Under the pieces are notes generated by a model, which did not search any database, was not told the origin of the DNA, and was given only the letters and a program-made list of their open reading frames with translations. The position numbers and the translations under genes were made by a program. Of a stretch of DNA of 64,000 bases, positions 53,803 to 62,584 are shown piece by piece. Within the stretch, counting starts at the first letter, position 1, and the number at the start of each line of letters is the position of its first letter. The DNA is from Chryseobacterium phosphatilyticum (GTDB lineage: Bacteria; Bacteroidota; Bacteroidia; Flavobacteriales; Weeksellaceae): contig NZ_PPED02000002.1 of assembly GCF_002899825.2 (NCBI RefSeq), positions 627,631-691,630 on the forward strand. The letters run 5' to 3'.

Positions 53803-53988
53803 TTAAGCTTCAACACAAACACAAAGGTTGGTAGATCTACTACTACCTGCTGTGCATGTCCATCCTGTACAGTTGAATACAGATGTTACTAATTCTTTAC
53901 CTGCTTTTACAGATTTCATTTCGTCAGAGTTTAATTGAGATAACTTCTCTTTTTTAAGAGTTAACTTTTTTGTAAGCTTTTTGCTCAT
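53803..53988 (-). CDS. Class I lanthipeptide precursor peptide
   Basis: The 61-residue peptide has a basic leader (residues 1-30) with the Bacteroidota class I motif LTLKKEKLSQLNSDEM and ends in a KAG cleavage-like site at residue 30. The core (31-61) carries Cys at 40, 45, 56 and 58, and Ser/Thr at 35, 36, 41, 44, 46, 49, 50, 52 and 53. Plausible rings join Ser36 to Cys40, Thr41 to Cys45 and Ser52/Thr53 to Cys56. It is the first gene of the tight biosynthetic operon that follows. Confidence 0.88.
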   Translation of the reverse strand: MSKKLTKKLTLKKEKLSQLNSDEMKSVKAGKELVTSVFNCTGWTCTAGSSRSTNLCVCVEA

Positions 53989-54069
53989 GGTTAAAAAATT
54001 TAAAAATTTACCTACTCGTTAGCTTTTCGGTTTCCGCTTTTATATGTATTGTTATTAATACCTTATTTT

Positions 54070-55698
54070 TTACTGCTTTAAAAAATCAATTACCGTCTTG
54101 TTAATACTGTCCGGTTGTTCAAAAGGAACATAGTGAGTAGCATCAGGAACAATCACTAATTTTGAATCAGGAATACTATTATTGATCAATCTTGTATGTT
54201 CTTCTTTGATAACATCGTGACTTCCCGCAATGATTAAAACCGGAGTTTTAATATTATTTAACTGCTCTGTACTGATTTGGGGTTGTTCAATCATCAGCTG
54301 TAGCAATCTTTTGTTGTAAATTTCTTTATCATTCATCTGTCTCCTGAAGGTTTCCATCATACCGGGATCAATACCTTCCGGGGTTATATTGGCCCCGATA
54401 ACGATAAGATGATTTACCATATCCGGATGTTTAATAGTAAATGTAAGCCCCGTATTTCCGCCATCACTCCATCCTAAAATATTGACTTTTTTTAACTTAA
54501 GTTCTTGTATGATAGCCAGCAGATCATCAGAAAATGTTTCATAAGTATAATTTTCTGTTGACAAGTCTGTACTTTTCCCTTGTCCTCTTGTATCTAAGGC
54601 TATTACTTTGAAATGCCTTGCTAAATCTGGGATCTGTTTATAGAAATCTGAGATGCTTCCATTATTTCCATGAAGAAGAAAAAGAGGATCGCCACTTCCA
54701 TATTCTTCATAATATATTTTGGCATTTTTCAGATCAATAAATCTTCCGTTTTTATTCTGACCATAAATCGTCTTCTTGGCTTTTTCTTTATTTTTATAAT
54801 AATTGATAAGTTCCTCGTTTTCAGTATTGGTGTCATTCTTATCCATCTTTTCAATTCCTTTTTCGTTCTTATCCTTACTATAGTTTATATCAATATTTGA
54901 GATAAAACTTCCTTTACTCACTTCCCATGATCCCTGGCTTTGGTAGCGGTATAGCAGGTCATTTGATAATGTTTTTCTTGCAGAAATCCCAAACACAAAC
55001 TCTCCGTTATCCTGAGAAATATGGTTGACAAGCTGCAGAGTTATCCCCAATTTGTCTATGCCCGTATAAATCAGATTGTATTTGCGAAGGTCAATACTTT
55101 GCCAACCTGTTGTACTGGTTGTAAAAACTATATTTTCATTGAGGGCAGACTGATAGGGAAGATCATTCTTGACGGTGTATATATTTAGTTTTAAAGTAAT
55201 CTCTTTAAACTTTGAACTTGGAATAATGTAAAAATTATAGCTGTTAAGCTTTGTCCAATTATATATCGTAAAGATTTGTCCCTGCTCAATAGTCGGAATG
55301 TTTTGATCAAACATTTTAGAAAATGTAAGCATAGGTCTTCTTTCGGTACCTATTACTTCATTTTTAGTTTTTTTTCCGGTTAAGTTGATTTCCTGAATTG
55401 CATAGGTTTTTTTGTTTAATTTGATATTCGGATTTCTGGTTATTTCATTAATTGTTAGTTTTTTACTGTCATAGCCATTGGATTCAAAAATGATAGCACC
55501 ATTTTTATTGGTATTGTCAGGAACTTCCAAAGAATACATACCATTAACATCAGTAATCGTACTTGCTTTTTCATTTCCTAAGCTTATTGAACAGTAAGAA
55601 ACCGGTTCTTCATTTTCATTGGTAACTGCCCCTGATATTTTTTGTGAATACATACTTAGACCAAGTAATACAGCACAAAGGGCCAATGCAATCTTCAT
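54070..55698 (-). CDS. Secreted carboxypeptidase-regulatory/alpha-beta hydrolase fusion
   Basis: The 542-residue protein has a signal peptide (MKIALALCAVLLGLSMYSQ), a carboxypeptidase-regulatory-like domain (ISGAVTNENEEPVSY near residue 22), a 200-residue beta-rich middle part and a C-terminal alpha/beta hydrolase. Catalytic residues are visible: Ser in GWSDGG near residue 408, Asp in GSHDV and His in DATHYVPF. It lies upstream of the lanthipeptide precursor on the same strand; it might process, export or resist the product, but may be unrelated. Confidence 0.82.
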   Translation of the reverse strand: MKIALALCAVLLGLSMYSQKISGAVTNENEEPVSYCSISLGNEKASTITDVNGMYSLEVPDNTNKNGAIIFESNGYDSKKLTINEITRNPNIKLNKKTYAIQEINLTGKKTKNEVIGTERRPMLTFSKMFDQNIPTIEQGQIFTIYNWTKLNSYNFYIIPSSKFKEITLKLNIYTVKNDLPYQSALNENIVFTTSTTGWQSIDLRKYNLIYTGIDKLGITLQLVNHISQDNGEFVFGISARKTLSNDLLYRYQSQGSWEVSKGSFISNIDINYSKDKNEKGIEKMDKNDTNTENEELINYYKNKEKAKKTIYGQNKNGRFIDLKNAKIYYEEYGSGDPLFLLHGNNGSISDFYKQIPDLARHFKVIALDTRGQGKSTDLSTENYTYETFSDDLLAIIQELKLKKVNILGWSDGGNTGLTFTIKHPDMVNHLIVIGANITPEGIDPGMMETFRRQMNDKEIYNKRLLQLMIEQPQISTEQLNNIKTPVLIIAGSHDVIKEEHTRLINNSIPDSKLVIVPDATHYVPFEQPDSINKTVIDFLKQ

Positions 55699-55968
55699 TA
55701 TTAGTTTTTTATTATGGGCTAAATATAGGATTTTATTTTACATTAATCACATAAGCAGGAAAAAAAAATAAATAATTTTATTAAATAATATGTAAATTTT
55801 AATTGAAACTGATGTGTTATCTGTATTTAACTTAAAAAATACATGGTGATTTAATAAAATATAAACTTTCGTTCATTCTCGTATTTAAAGGACTTTTCAC
55901 TGAGCTGTGTTTTAAATAATTCTAATTTTTATTAACCAATATTATTGGCTACAATTTTTTTTTGAAAA
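55699..55968. other. AT-rich spacer without gene
   Basis: This 270-base stretch upstream of the hydrolase gene is strongly AT-rich. A TATATTTA box on the minus strand close to the hydrolase start resembles a -7 element with one mismatch. No gene or RNA is recognised. Confidence 0.55.
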
Positions 55969-56000
55969 AAAAAGCTCACCTGGTAAATGGTGAGCTTTTT
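55969..56000 (-). terminator. Terminator after the acyl-CoA synthetase gene
   Basis: AAAAAGCTCACC (55969-55980) pairs with GGTGAGCTTTTT (55989-56000), an uninterrupted 12-bp stem that works on both strands. It lies 72 bases after the acyl-CoA synthetase stop. Confidence 0.88.
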
Positions 56001-56071
56001 ATACTCTTAACTTATTTTTTTAAAAAAATGAATTGCATTTTTCGTCCGTTACTGCCGAACTGAGAGAAAAT

Positions 56072-57697
56072 CTACACATTTTTTGCGTTTTCAAGCCCCA
56101 ATTCTTTCATAGAAATCTCACGCATTTCTACCTTTCTTATTTTTCCAGAAATGGTCATTGGGAATTCATCTACAAACTTCCAGTATTTCGGGACTTTATA
56201 GTGAGCAATTTTTCCTTTACAATACTCTATAAGCTCTTCTTCAGTAATTGTAAATCCTTTTCTCACTTTGATCCATGCCATTACTTCTTCTCCAAATTTT
56301 TCACTCGGAACCCCTATAATCTGGACATCGAGAATATGAGTATACGTGTATAGGAAATCTTCAATTTCTTTTGGTGATATATTTTCACCACCACGGATAA
56401 TAAGATCTTTGATTCTTCCTGAAATCGTTATATATCCCTCTTTGTCCATTACAGCCATATCACCGGTATGCATCCATCGGGCATCATCCAGTACTTTTCT
56501 TGTGTTTTCAGGATCATTCCAATATTTTAGCATAACAGAGTACCCTCTGGTACAAAGTTCGCCATGTTCACCACGTTGAAGGATTCTGCCATTTTCATCA
56601 ATGATTTTTATTTCGAGATGGTCCTGAACCGTTCCAACAGTGCTTACCTGTTTAGCTAAAGGAGTCCCTATTAAAGTTTGTGTTGATACAGGAGAGGTTT
56701 CTGTCATTCCATAACAAATACTCATTTCTTTAATATTCATCAGGCTTTCCACTTTTTTCATAATCTCAGGCGGGCAGACGGAACCTGCCATTACCCCGGT
56801 TCTTAAACTTGAAAAATCATAGGTGTCAAAATCTTTTACAGCCAGTTCAGCGATAAACATGGTAGGAACACCATATAAAGAAGTACATTTTTCATCCGAC
56901 ACAGCTTTTAAGGTAAGCTCCGGATCGAAACTATCATTAGGAATTACCATGCAGGCACCATGAGCTGTACAACATATATTTCCGATGACCATACCAAAGC
57001 AGTGATAAAAAGGAACCGGAATACAAACACGGTCTTTTTCAGTATATTTTAATCTTATTCCAATAAAGTAACCATTGTTTAAAATATTATGATGGGAAAG
57101 GGTGACTCCCTTTGGAAAACCTGTAGTTCCCGAGGTATATTGAATATTGACCGGATCGTCAAACTGCACGTGTTCTTCAAAACTGTGAAGTACTTCATCG
57201 GAAATATCCTGTCCGTTGTTTACAAAATCTTCCCAGGTGTCATCAAAGAAAATTTCATGCTCGAGAGCAGGACATACTTCTTTAGCATATTCTATCATTT
57301 CTTTGTAATTACTTGTTTTGAAATGTAATGCAGAAAAAATAAAACGTATCTCGGACTGGTTGAGTACATAGGTCAGCTCATGGGTACGGTAAGCAGGGTT
57401 GATATTGACTAAAATTGTTCCTATTCTGGCTGTGGCATACTGTAAAAGCACCCATTCATAACGGTTGGAAGACCATATTCCGATTCGGTCACCAGCCTTG
57501 GCCCCCAGGAATAGTAATGCTTTTGCAACCGCAGTTGTCTGATTGTAAAATTCCTGGTAAGTTGCTCTGTAATCCTGATGAACACAAACTAACGCTTCCT
57601 GATGAGGGTGTTTTTCAACTGTACTTTTAAGATTAGCTCCGATGGTCTGTCCTAATAATGGAACCCCGGATGCTCCATAGACATAAGATAAAGGCAT
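56072..57697 (-). CDS. AMP-binding acyl-CoA synthetase
   Basis: The 541-residue protein is an ANL-superfamily ligase. Seen: the P-loop YTSGTTGFPKGVTLSH near residue 188, the SICYGMTETSP adenylate motif near residue 332, the HTGDMA motif, and the C-terminal catalytic lysine in SGKIRK near residue 519. It activates a fatty or other carboxylic acid with ATP and CoA. Substrate chain length cannot be predicted. Confidence 0.92.
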   Translation of the reverse strand: MPLSYVYGASGVPLLGQTIGANLKSTVEKHPHQEALVCVHQDYRATYQEFYNQTTAVAKALLFLGAKAGDRIGIWSSNRYEWVLLQYATARIGTILVNINPAYRTHELTYVLNQSEIRFIFSALHFKTSNYKEMIEYAKEVCPALEHEIFFDDTWEDFVNNGQDISDEVLHSFEEHVQFDDPVNIQYTSGTTGFPKGVTLSHHNILNNGYFIGIRLKYTEKDRVCIPVPFYHCFGMVIGNICCTAHGACMVIPNDSFDPELTLKAVSDEKCTSLYGVPTMFIAELAVKDFDTYDFSSLRTGVMAGSVCPPEIMKKVESLMNIKEMSICYGMTETSPVSTQTLIGTPLAKQVSTVGTVQDHLEIKIIDENGRILQRGEHGELCTRGYSVMLKYWNDPENTRKVLDDARWMHTGDMAVMDKEGYITISGRIKDLIIRGGENISPKEIEDFLYTYTHILDVQIIGVPSEKFGEEVMAWIKVRKGFTITEEELIEYCKGKIAHYKVPKYWKFVDEFPMTISGKIRKVEMREISMKELGLENAKNV

Positions 57698-57756
57698 AGT
57701 TTAAGATTTGGTTGGATAAAAATAATGAATAAATCCTGAACTATAACCTGTGGATA

Positions 57757-58431
57757 CTAATTTTCCTGAGAATCTATTTCTTTAAGTTGTTTTAAATTTT
57801 TGTCAAGTTTTTTAATAATAGTACCGTATACCAATCTATAGTATACCCAGATCATAGACACGGCAAGTAGAGTGCTCACAGTAATTCCAATAATAATAAT
57901 CATCAGGTTAGAGTTGGTAGGTTGTACATTCTGAGAATCTACAATATAAAATATAAAAGCAACCAGGATAAAGGTAAAGATGATCAGTAATACAATGCTG
58001 ATCAGAATAAAAGCATTAACTGTAGTTTTGAATTTAATAATTCTGGTAATAAGAGCTTTTAGATTCTCTTCAATTTTTATTTTACGGTAATTCTGATAAA
58101 ATTTTAGTACAAAATAGGCTGTAATCAGCAAACTTAAAATTTTGATCGCCAGATAAACGTGACCGAAATTGTTTTCAATTTCAGGAGCCTCTTGTGCACC
58201 AAGCCTTTCAAGAACTTTACGGAAACTTTCTGATTCTTCTTCCTGGAAAAAATAGAACAATCCCAGCACTGAAAAGAACAGGAATTCTACCACGCTGATC
58301 CAGAAAATATACTTTACATAATTGCGTGACTTCCGATTCAACATCTGAAGGATCTCGCTATTGTCGTATTTTGGCTGAACAGGCTGTTCCTGCCATGTTT
58401 TTTTGAAACTATCTAAATCAAATTCAGGCAT
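57757..58431 (-). CDS. Membrane protein encoded with the ECF sigma factor (possible anti-sigma)
   Basis: The 224-residue protein has a soluble N-terminal 35 residues and four hydrophobic segments. Its ATG overlaps the sigma-factor stop by 8 bases, the arrangement typical of sigma/anti-sigma pairs. No known anti-sigma domain is recognised, so the role is inferred from position only. Confidence 0.72.
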   Translation of the reverse strand: MPEFDLDSFKKTWQEQPVQPKYDNSEILQMLNRKSRNYVKYIFWISVVEFLFFSVLGLFYFFQEEESESFRKVLERLGAQEAPEIENNFGHVYLAIKILSLLITAYFVLKFYQNYRKIKIEENLKALITRIIKFKTTVNAFILISIVLLIIFTFILVAFIFYIVDSQNVQPTNSNLMIIIIGITVSTLLAVSMIWVYYRLVYGTIIKKLDKNLKQLKEIDSQEN

Positions 58432-58915
58432 ATTTTTCCATCTGTTCTTTAAGGGTTTTCTTTAATCTGTTCATTTTCACACGGGCATTGACTTCAGTGA
58501 TTCCGAGGTTTTCTGCAATATCCTTGTAAGGCAGATCGTCAAGATACATCATGACAATAGCTCTTTCCACATTAGGAAGAGTCTTGATTACAGTATACAA
58601 AAGCGAAATTTGTTGTTGTTTTTCATCATCATCTTCCACAAAATCTTTATGGTTGATATCCAGTTCATTGGTGGGTAAACTTTTGCTTTTTTTTCTAAAA
58701 AGAGTAATGGCTGTATTAAGGGCTACACGATACATCCAGGTGGAGATTTTAGAATTCCCTTTGAAAGAATCGTAACTTCTCCAAAGTTGTAGCACAATTT
58801 CCTGGAAAAGATCCTCTTCATCTTCAAGAGAATTAGTATATAAGCGAGATACCTTAATAATCAAACCCTGATTATCTTTGATAAGTTGCGCAAATTCTTT
58901 TTCTCTGGAATCCAT
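58424..58915 (-). CDS. ECF-type RNA polymerase sigma factor
   Basis: The 163-residue protein contains sigma-70 region 2 (DEEDLFQEIVLQLWRSYDSF near residue 30) and region 4 (IAENLGITEVNARVKMNRLKK near residue 135). It is an alternative sigma factor probably controlled by the overlapping membrane protein gene. No promoter motif of its own regulon is obvious here. Confidence 0.9.
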   Translation of the reverse strand: MDSREKEFAQLIKDNQGLIIKVSRLYTNSLEDEEDLFQEIVLQLWRSYDSFKGNSKISTWMYRVALNTAITLFRKKSKSLPTNELDINHKDFVEDDDEKQQQISLLYTVIKTLPNVERAIVMMYLDDLPYKDIAENLGITEVNARVKMNRLKKTLKEQMEKYA

Positions 58916-59138
58916 AGATGTATAATGCCACGAAGATAATAATAATGTGGTAATTAGTGAAAATTATAATTTAAAAAAATGAAAGAACGAAAAGATAAAA
59001 CTGTAAAATGGAAAAGAGTATTATAATAAAAAAGTACATGAAGGTAAATCAGAAAGTAATTTTTTTACTTTCTCCCATTCTTCTGCTTTTACTTTTTCTG
59101 TTATCCCAGTCATTTGTCTTTTTACCACGAAATTTGCG

Positions 59139-59146
59139 TATCTTTG
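59139..59146 (+). promoter_or_regulatory. -7 promoter box of rnpB
   Basis: TATCTTTG matches TAnnTTTG and lies 5 bases before the predicted 5' end of RNase P RNA. Confidence 0.7.
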
Positions 59147-59150
59147 CAGC

Positions 59151-59474
59151 CGCGAGAAAATCGGCTTGTTGATTTCCCGTTTTCGGGAGGTAGGAAAGTC
59201 CGGACACCATAGAGTAGCAAAGCGGATAACATCCGTCACCCGTGAGGGTAGGACAAGTGCAACAGAAAGCAGGTACAGTTCGGCTGTAGTGAAACCAGGT
59301 AAACTCTTTGCGGTGCAATGGTAAGTATATCGGTTCTTTTCAGCAATGAAAATAGGGGTGACTCGTCCTGAAAGCCGAGGGGTAATCAGCTCAAGTTTTG
59401 CAGCAATGTAAAACGCAGATAAATAACAGGCACTTCTTCGGAAGTACAAAATCCGGCTTATAGATTTTCTCGTG
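59151..59474 (+). ncRNA. rnpB: RNase P RNA (M1-type)
   Basis: The sequence has the hallmarks of bacterial class A RNase P RNA: a terminal P1 helix from CGAGAAAATC (59153-59162) and GATTTTCTCG (59463-59472), the conserved GGAAAGTCCGGACACC block near the 5' end, ACAGAAA in the P4 region, and ATCCGGCTTATA near the 3' end. RNase P matures tRNA 5' ends. Ends are estimated from the P1 helix. A terminator follows at 59508. Confidence 0.95.
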
Positions 59475-59507
59475 ATTTTTATTGAGCTTAATCAACTTCA
59501 AAAATAA

Positions 59508-59536
59508 TGCGGAGAATGTTCTCCGCATATTTTTTT
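59508..59536 (+). terminator. Terminator after rnpB
   Basis: TGCGGAGAA (59508-59516) pairs with TTCTCCGCA (59519-59527), followed by a T-run. It ends rnpB and overlaps the stop of the converging secreted-protein gene. Confidence 0.88.
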
Positions 59537-60065
59537 AATTTTCATAGACTGTTAATGCTATGTAATCAGCATACTGAACCCATTCAGCATGGATGTTTGG
59601 CATATTTTGTCCATATACAATGGTGTTGCTGGACGGACTTAGAACAGGATCTCCCATTCTAAATTGATCGATAACATTTCCCTGGTTATCTACTGTGAAG
59701 AAGTCGTAGTAAGCCCATTTCACAATGTTCATGACATTTGAAATAATAGGATGAGTATAAGGATAGGTCATGGATGTCTGTGGAGAACTTACAACGGTCC
59801 ATTGATAGACCGGTACTATGGCATTTCCGGATGTATTAAGTGAATCAAATTTGGTGTCTGTATGAGGAGGAACGGTATATAAACCAGAGGGGCTGGTAGA
59901 CACAGGAATAACAAAAGGGTAATAGGGAGGGTTAGGGTTACCTGCTCCCAGTCTTCCCTGAATGGTGTATGATGTTTTGTTGATAATGGCAAGGACGTTA
60001 TTTTGATTTTGCGAGAAACAAAATACACCCAAAAATAACAAGGTGAGTACTATTATTTTTTTCAT
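59535..60065 (-). CDS. Secreted protein, second member of duplicated pair (copy B)
   Basis: The 176-residue protein has a signal peptide (MKKIIVLTLLFLGVFCFSQ) and a beta-rich mature part with an IINKTSYTIQG start and a Pro/Thr-rich middle, distantly like the secreted protein at 60511 (shared NN/NKTSY-type start and a W-TVS core). No domain is recognised. It is the last gene of a four-gene operon of alternating lipoproteins and secreted proteins. Confidence 0.78.
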   Translation of the reverse strand: MKKIIVLTLLFLGVFCFSQNQNNVLAIINKTSYTIQGRLGAGNPNPPYYPFVIPVSTSPSGLYTVPPHTDTKFDSLNTSGNAIVPVYQWTVVSSPQTSMTYPYTHPIISNVMNIVKWAYYDFFTVDNQGNVIDQFRMGDPVLSPSSNTIVYGQNMPNIHAEWVQYADYIALTVYEN

Positions 60066-60112
60066 AATTATGATAGATTAAAAAGATTGGGTTTTAAAGG
60101 ACCGGGTATTTT

Positions 60113-60490
60113 CTAATTGCCCGCTTTCATTGTTCTGTATATTTCTTCCTTCTTTTTTAAATTAATATCAAGTGCCCAGGCAATAATTTTATTTTTATCT
60201 CCTCCAGTTTTTCTATTCATTTCCACTTCTGAAACCCCGGTGGAAATAATCAAAGCCTTCGAAGCCGGAATGATAATTTCCTTTCTTCTATCACTCAATT
60301 CCACAGAATTCCTTCTTTTTTCTTCTTCCGTAGCCTGGTTTTTAGGCTCTCCCAGACTTTTAAACGCTCTGTCAAAGGTTTCCATTTCCGGGGTTTTCAT
60401 ACTTTCTGCCGTATTGATGACAGACTGCTCATTGCTGCAGGATACTAAACCTGTAAGAATAAAAGCTGATAACAATAAGTGTTTTTTCAT
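60113..60490 (-). CDS. Small lipoprotein (copy B)
   Basis: The 125-residue protein has a lipoprotein signal with lipobox VSC (Cys18), start at 60490. The mature part matches the lipoprotein at 61067: a KTPEMETFDRAFKSLG block, then a TEEE..ELSDR segment and STGVSEVEMNRKTGG. The two are clear tandem duplicates. Function is unknown. Confidence 0.8.
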   Translation of the reverse strand: MKKHLLLSAFILTGLVSCSNEQSVINTAESMKTPEMETFDRAFKSLGEPKNQATEEEKRRNSVELSDRRKEIIIPASKALIISTGVSEVEMNRKTGGDKNKIIAWALDINLKKKEEIYRTMKAGN

Positions 60491-60510
60491 GATTAAATTT
60501 TTATTGTTCA

Positions 60511-61062
60511 TTAATAAATCTGAAGATAAGTAATGGAAGTACCTCCACTGGTGATCGTAAATATATTGGTGTAGTTGGCACCATTGGGAGTGGTATAATC
60601 AACTGGTGAATTGTAACAAGGATTTCCCGCTACAGCAATATTAACACTGAAATTAGGAACGTTGTTATGAGTACCCGGATACACCATCCCGAATTTAGCT
60701 AATCCCCATTTTGTGTTTGTTGAATATGTTCCGCCAGGAGCTAGTTGAAAGTCGTTCCATGGCTTGTTGTTTGTAACATTTGGTGAATCTGATACAGTCC
60801 ACATTGCCTGTGGATATAGAGATGATGTAAATTGATCTCTGTAATTGTCGTATTGAAGTTGATTTCCGTTTCCGGTATGGGAGTTTGCAGGTACGGTAAT
60901 AGGATCAATGTTTGAAACCCTTGGGTAGCACGGTGCAGACATATTAAAAGCAAGTACATGACCATAGAAATCATACGCCGAATAATTATTGATAATAAGG
61001 GTTCCTTGTGCATGTGCAGCAGTCATGGCAACAAGGCTTAATAATGTTATAATTTTTTTCAT
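60511..61062 (-). CDS. Secreted protein, first member of duplicated pair (copy A)
   Basis: The 183-residue protein (start 61062) has a signal peptide (KKIITLLSLVAMTAAHAQ) and a mature beta-rich domain with IINNYSAYDFYGH, PAN and W-T-V-S-DSP motifs also seen in copy B. Two cysteines near residues 49 and 150 may bond. It has no recognised family. It lies 5 bases after the upstream lipoprotein stop. Confidence 0.78.
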   Translation of the reverse strand: MKKIITLLSLVAMTAAHAQGTLIINNYSAYDFYGHVLAFNMSAPCYPRVSNIDPITVPANSHTGNGNQLQYDNYRDQFTSSLYPQAMWTVSDSPNVTNNKPWNDFQLAPGGTYSTNTKWGLAKFGMVYPGTHNNVPNFSVNIAVAGNPCYNSPVDYTTPNGANYTNIFTITSGGTSITYLQIY

Positions 61063-61066
61063 GGTG

Positions 61067-61438
61067 TTATTTTTCAGATTTGATGTTTTTACGGATTTCT
61101 TCACTTTTTTTCATGTAGATCTGACTGGCCCAAATGATTGTAGCACTCATATCTCCACCGGTTTTACGCAATAGTTCTGTTTCCGTAACTCCTGTAGAAA
61201 GTATCAGTTCTTTTGATGCAGGGAGAAGAAGTGCTTTTCCTCTGTCACTTAGTTCTGGATTCTTTTTTTCTTCTTCGGTAGGTCTGTTTTCAGGATTACC
61301 AAGACTTTTGAAAGCCTTGTCAAAGTTTTCCATTTGCGGAGTTTTCATACCCTCCACCGTATTTACCACATTACTCTCATTGTTGCAGGACATGAAAGTG
61401 AAAAAAGCAAATACAGCTAATACTAACTGTTTTTTCAT
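61067..61438 (-). CDS. Small lipoprotein (copy A)
   Basis: The 123-residue protein (start 61438) has a signal with lipobox MSC (Cys17) and a mature part containing KTPQMENFDKAFKSLGNP, the TEEEKKNPELSDRGKA region and STGVTETELLRKTGG. It is the first gene of the duplicated lipoprotein/secreted pair, and its partner follows directly. The role is unknown. Confidence 0.8.
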   Translation of the reverse strand: MKKQLVLAVFAFFTFMSCNNESNVVNTVEGMKTPQMENFDKAFKSLGNPENRPTEEEKKNPELSDRGKALLLPASKELILSTGVTETELLRKTGGDMSATIIWASQIYMKKSEEIRKNIKSEK

Positions 61439-61587
61439 GGTTAAAGTTTTAATGATTATAGTGAAAATCACTTGTGATAAATATATAAAAAAATATCGTA
61501 AATAAATAAATTATTCACGATATTGAGTTTTAAAGTTAAAAATATTTTTAATTATTGAATTATGTATGAATATATTACATATCTATT

Positions 61588-62457
61588 TTATTCACTTTCA
61601 AGAGTTTTTTTAGCATCCATAAGTCCCTGTTTTTCTTTGTCAGAAAGAGTGGGATACTTAAGGTTCATTTTTTCTAATGTATCAATGATAATTTGAACAG
61701 CGGCAACTCGTGCAAACCATTTATTGTCGGCCGGAAGCACATACCATGGGGCGTGATTCTTTGAAGTTTCATTGATTGCTGTTTCATAAGCTTCCATGTA
61801 TTGGTCGAATAATGCTCTTTCAGGAAGATCACCTGTAGAAAATTTCCAGTTTTTGTCCGGTTCATTGATTCTGTCCAAAAGTCTTTTCTTTTGCTCATCT
61901 TTAGATACATTCAGAAATATCTTGATAACAGTAGTACCGTTTTGTGCAAGATGTTTTTCAAAATTTCGAATGCTCTCATATCTGTTCTCCCAGAATTGAG
62001 TATCAAAATCTTTTACCGAAGACCAGGTTTTTTCACTTAAATTATATTCAGGGTGAACCTTACAAACCAAAACATTCTCATAATGGGAACGGTTGAAGAT
62101 TCCTATCATTCCTTTTTGAGGCAGTGCCAGATAATGCCTCCATAAAAAATCATGAGCATATTCCTTTGAACTGGGAGTTTTAAAGCTGGTAACATTACAG
62201 CCCTGAGGATTAACTCCTCCAAAAACATGTTCAATCATACTGTCTTTTCCAGCTGCATCCATTGCCTGAAGCACTACTAAAAGAGACTGGCTTCCATCTG
62301 CATAAAGCCTTTCCTGTAATTCACGAAGTTTTTCTTTTTCTTTAATTAATAATTCAGCACCTTCCTCTTTGGTGAGCTTTCCTTTGTAGGAGGTTGATGC
62401 TTTTTTAATTGAAAATTTTCCATCTACTAGAAAATCATTTGTGAAATTGGTATCCAT
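61588..62457 (-). CDS. Polyphosphate kinase 2 family protein (PPK2)
   Basis: The 289-residue protein (start 62457) has the PPK2 Walker A motif MDAAGKDSMIEHVF near residue 70, the FNRSHYENVLV segment (Walker B region) near residue 125, and a downstream lid region. PPK2 enzymes use polyphosphate to phosphorylate nucleotides. Which nucleotide it favours cannot be predicted. The gene is monocistronic. Confidence 0.93.
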   Translation of the reverse strand: MDTNFTNDFLVDGKFSIKKASTSYKGKLTKEEGAELLIKEKEKLRELQERLYADGSQSLLVVLQAMDAAGKDSMIEHVFGGVNPQGCNVTSFKTPSSKEYAHDFLWRHYLALPQKGMIGIFNRSHYENVLVCKVHPEYNLSEKTWSSVKDFDTQFWENRYESIRNFEKHLAQNGTTVIKIFLNVSKDEQKKRLLDRINEPDKNWKFSTGDLPERALFDQYMEAYETAINETSKNHAPWYVLPADNKWFARVAAVQIIIDTLEKMNLKYPTLSDKEKQGLMDAKKTLESE

Positions 62458-62540
62458 ATGTTTTTTAATTAAAAGATTAAGAAGTTGGATAAGGATCAAA
62501 GACCTTTATCCTCTACTGATATTATAAATGTAATAAAAAA

Positions 62541-62564
62541 AAACCGCCTCTGGAGAGACGGTTT
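62541..62564 (-). terminator. Terminator after the DUF1573 gene
   Basis: On the minus strand AAACCGTCTCT/AGAGGCGGTTT forms a stem with one internal mismatch and a following T-run, 21 bases after the DUF1573 stop. Confidence 0.75.
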
Positions 62565-62584
62565 CTTTATTTTTTGAGTAAAGC

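Noticed and set aside
59021-59449. Long minus-strand open frames across the RNase P RNA
   Set aside because: They are antisense to conserved rnpB and have no family resemblance.
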